Virus record (IMG/VR): IMGVR_UViG_3300027770_000021
Span: 1 to 29,726 of that record
Strand: one strand, 5' to 3'
Length of the DNA: 29,726 nt
From: a virus
Positions 28,501-29,726 of this stretch are shown here, piece by piece. Numbering within the stretch: the first letter of the stretch is position 1; each line of letters begins with the position of its first letter. The notes under the pieces were generated by a model. That model was given only the letters and a program-made list of their open reading frames with translations, was not told where the DNA came from and did not search any database. Position numbers and translations under genes: made by a program.

Positions 28501-29508
28501 TTATGGCAGGGCTGCGAGGTCGCTCCCTACAATGATCCTGAGACTCTTGGCGCTGGTCGGGTCATAGACCAGCGTGCCGGTGACTGCCATCGTCGTGAGG
28601 CCGTCTTCGGCTCCAGCCATCTGCTGCACATCGGTCGGAACGATCATCGTCATAATGTTCGCCGTTCGTGTGCCGTCGCTCCAGGCAAGCCGAACGCCGA
28701 CTGGCGTTGCAGCTCGATATGCGTCGTACCAGATGCTGACCGCAGTTGCGGTGCTGCTCACGGTCATCGTGAGTGTGCCGGTGAATGGTGCCGACTCAGC
28801 GTGCGTGCTGAAGATGGTCGTGCCAGCGAGGTAGGACTGACGCATCAAGCCAGCGTTGAACTCCAGCGAAAAGTCCAGTAGATAGTTGTATGCCGTCCCT
28901 GATGCCGTACCTGGGAAGACGGTGCCGCTCTGATATGCACTCCAGAGTCGACCAGCCAAGAATGGTGATGTTGGCGTGGTCTCTGCGAGCACGGCTGAGT
29001 TCTTGGCAATGTCTTGCGCGAAGAGTGAGGCGCTAAGGCTTGTCAGGCCGCTTCGATCAGCGGCGATGGTGATGGACTCAGCCAACACATAGTTGGCAGC
29101 GTATTGCTGCAAGCCGTCGGTGGCGATGAGCGTGTAGGACTTTGGGTTGTTGCTTGCGGTCATTGACCAGTCGTAGTCCCAGATGATTGGCGTCGCTGTA
29201 CCAGAAGGAGTTGCCGTGCCGAGCATTGAGAGCCAGAGTGGGAGTTCACCGATGCTCACCGCAGGAACGGTGGCGCTCAGTGTTGGCTCCGTGGAGACGA
29301 TGGCGCCAGTCGTGGAGATGAGCGGGTTGCGAAGTGCAACGGATCGCTCTGCCCCGAGCTCAATCGTGACGCCGTTGGAGATCACACCGGTTGGCGTGGT
29401 CAGCAGCCGGCGACCACCTGAGGTCAGCGTAGGGATGGTTCCAGGAGTCGCCTCCTTAAAGGCAACCAGTTTGCTGAATAGAACATTCCCTGCGGAGGCG
29501 GCTGGCAT
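28501..29508 (-). CDS. Major tail (tube) protein (335 aa)
   Basis: AAGGAGAA lies seven bases before the ATG. The product (MPAASAGNVLFSKLVAFKEATPGTIPTLTSGGRRLLTTPTGVISNGVTIELGAERSVALRNPL...) is rich in beta and Thr/Ser. It has the segment LPLWLSMLGTATPSGTATPIIWDYDWSMTASNNPKSYTLIATDGLQQYAANYVLAESITIAADRSGLTSLSASLFAQDI, typical of actinophage tail tube proteins that assemble as stacked hexameric rings. Its position just before the frameshifted chaperone is decisive. The length is normal for tail proteins carrying an extra C-terminal beta domain. Confidence 0.9.
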   Translation of the reverse strand: MPAASAGNVLFSKLVAFKEATPGTIPTLTSGGRRLLTTPTGVISNGVTIELGAERSVALRNPLISTTGAIVSTEPTLSATVPAVSIGELPLWLSMLGTATPSGTATPIIWDYDWSMTASNNPKSYTLIATDGLQQYAANYVLAESITIAADRSGLTSLSASLFAQDIAKNSAVLAETTPTSPFLAGRLWSAYQSGTVFPGTASGTAYNYLLDFSLEFNAGLMRQSYLAGTTIFSTHAESAPFTGTLTMTVSSTATAVSIWYDAYRAATPVGVRLAWSDGTRTANIMTMIVPTDVQQMAGAEDGLTTMAVTGTLVYDPTSAKSLRIIVGSDLAALP

Positions 29509-29552
29509 TTAGTTCTCCTTGTCTTCTGCCGCAGTGCGGCGTGGGGTTGATT

Positions 29553-29726
29553 CTACGCTGAAGTGCTGATTGCCTCTACGACTGCCACCTCTACTGTGGC
29601 AGAGATTGTCAGGTAGTCCTGATCTGCCCAAGTGTCGGTGCCGATTGCCGTTGAGGTCACGCTGGCTTGCGCCACTGTGGAGGTTCCGTTGAGCGTCACT
29701 GCGTCAATGAGGCTGTCTCGCAGCCA
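29553..29726 (-). CDS. Tail terminator / tail completion protein (3' part)
   Basis: C-terminal part of the 145-aa protein that starts at 391 on the other side of the circle junction. Bases 29600-29726 duplicate 1-127, so only 29553-29599 is new sequence. It encodes the last residues (ATVEVAVVEAISTSA) and the TAG stop. It is followed after 44 bases by the tail tube gene, whose AAGGAGAA ribosome site lies in that gap. On its own this piece would look like a truncated orphan, but it is an artefact of where the circle was cut. Confidence 0.8.
   Translation of the reverse strand, partial: WLRDSLIDAVTLNGTSTVAQASVTSTAIGTDTWADQDYLTISATVEVAVVEAISTSA
29600..29726. repeat. Terminal direct repeat, right copy (circle overlap)
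   Basis: Exact copy of bases 1-127. Removing it gives a unique circle of 29,599 bp. Joining 29599 to 1 restores an open tail-terminator gene with its stop at 29553-29555, which independently supports the circular closure. Confidence 0.95.

Noticed and set aside
28022-28881. Plus-strand ORFs opposite the chaperone and tail tube genes
   Set aside because: Antisense frames to well-identified tail genes; no ribosome sites.

Overview
The window is the complete genome of a small tailed bacteriophage (siphovirus-type, HK97-fold), apparently assembled from a metagenome as a circle. The first 127 bases are repeated exactly as the last 127, so the unique circle is 29,599 bp and the window edge cuts one tail gene in two. 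An actinobacterial or other Gram-positive-like host is inferred, not proven. The grounds are an LL-H-type holin, G+C-rich DNA with many GTG and some TTG starts, strong AGGAGG ribosome sites, UUCG-capped GC hairpins used as terminators, and actinophage-like small Zn-ribbon proteins. There is no integrase, recognisable CI-type repressor cassette, DNA polymerase, helicase or tRNA gene. It therefore looks virulent and dependent on the host replisome.

All genes but one read on the minus strand, so the transcription order runs from high to low coordinates. The late module is: small and large terminase, portal, a three-domain prohead protease, major capsid protein, head-tail connectors, a collagen-like fibre, tail terminator (crossing the window edge), tail tube, tail assembly chaperone with a -1 frameshift, an HK97-gp10-like protein, a short tape measure, one large tail-tip protein, a glycine-rich fibre, and a lysis cassette (coiled-coil/TM protein, C39-like peptidase, LL-H holin). 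A probable promoter behind the holin gene starts the next unit, a small DNA-associated protein and a metallophosphoesterase. A second, stronger promoter with a palindromic operator at 19594-19631 starts a long, tightly coupled early operon. That operon holds Zn-ribbon proteins, two tiny membrane proteins, YqaJ exonuclease, a Rad52-like annealing protein, endonuclease VII, a winged-helix replication protein, PD-(D/E)XK nucleases, a dNMP kinase, a membrane micropeptide, a secreted double-psi beta-barrel protein, an HTH protein and a methyltransferase. A short block follows with an HExxH protein, the single plus-strand gene, an HNH endonuclease and a glycosyltransferase, which leads back to the terminase.

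Most neighbouring genes overlap by ATGA, GTGA, TTGA or TGATG, so translation is coupled along whole modules. This rule reveals three very small membrane-protein genes (19, 32 and 53 aa) and fixes many starts. The most unusual items are: a HAD-phosphatase domain fused to the prohead protease; two copies of a bipartite RNA structure whose loops complement the Shine-Dalgarno site of the next gene; an annealing protein with an SSB-like acidic tail; a fibre gene inside the connector block with an A+T-rich, probably imported, tip; and a large terminase gene with no ordinary start codon near its conserved beginning.
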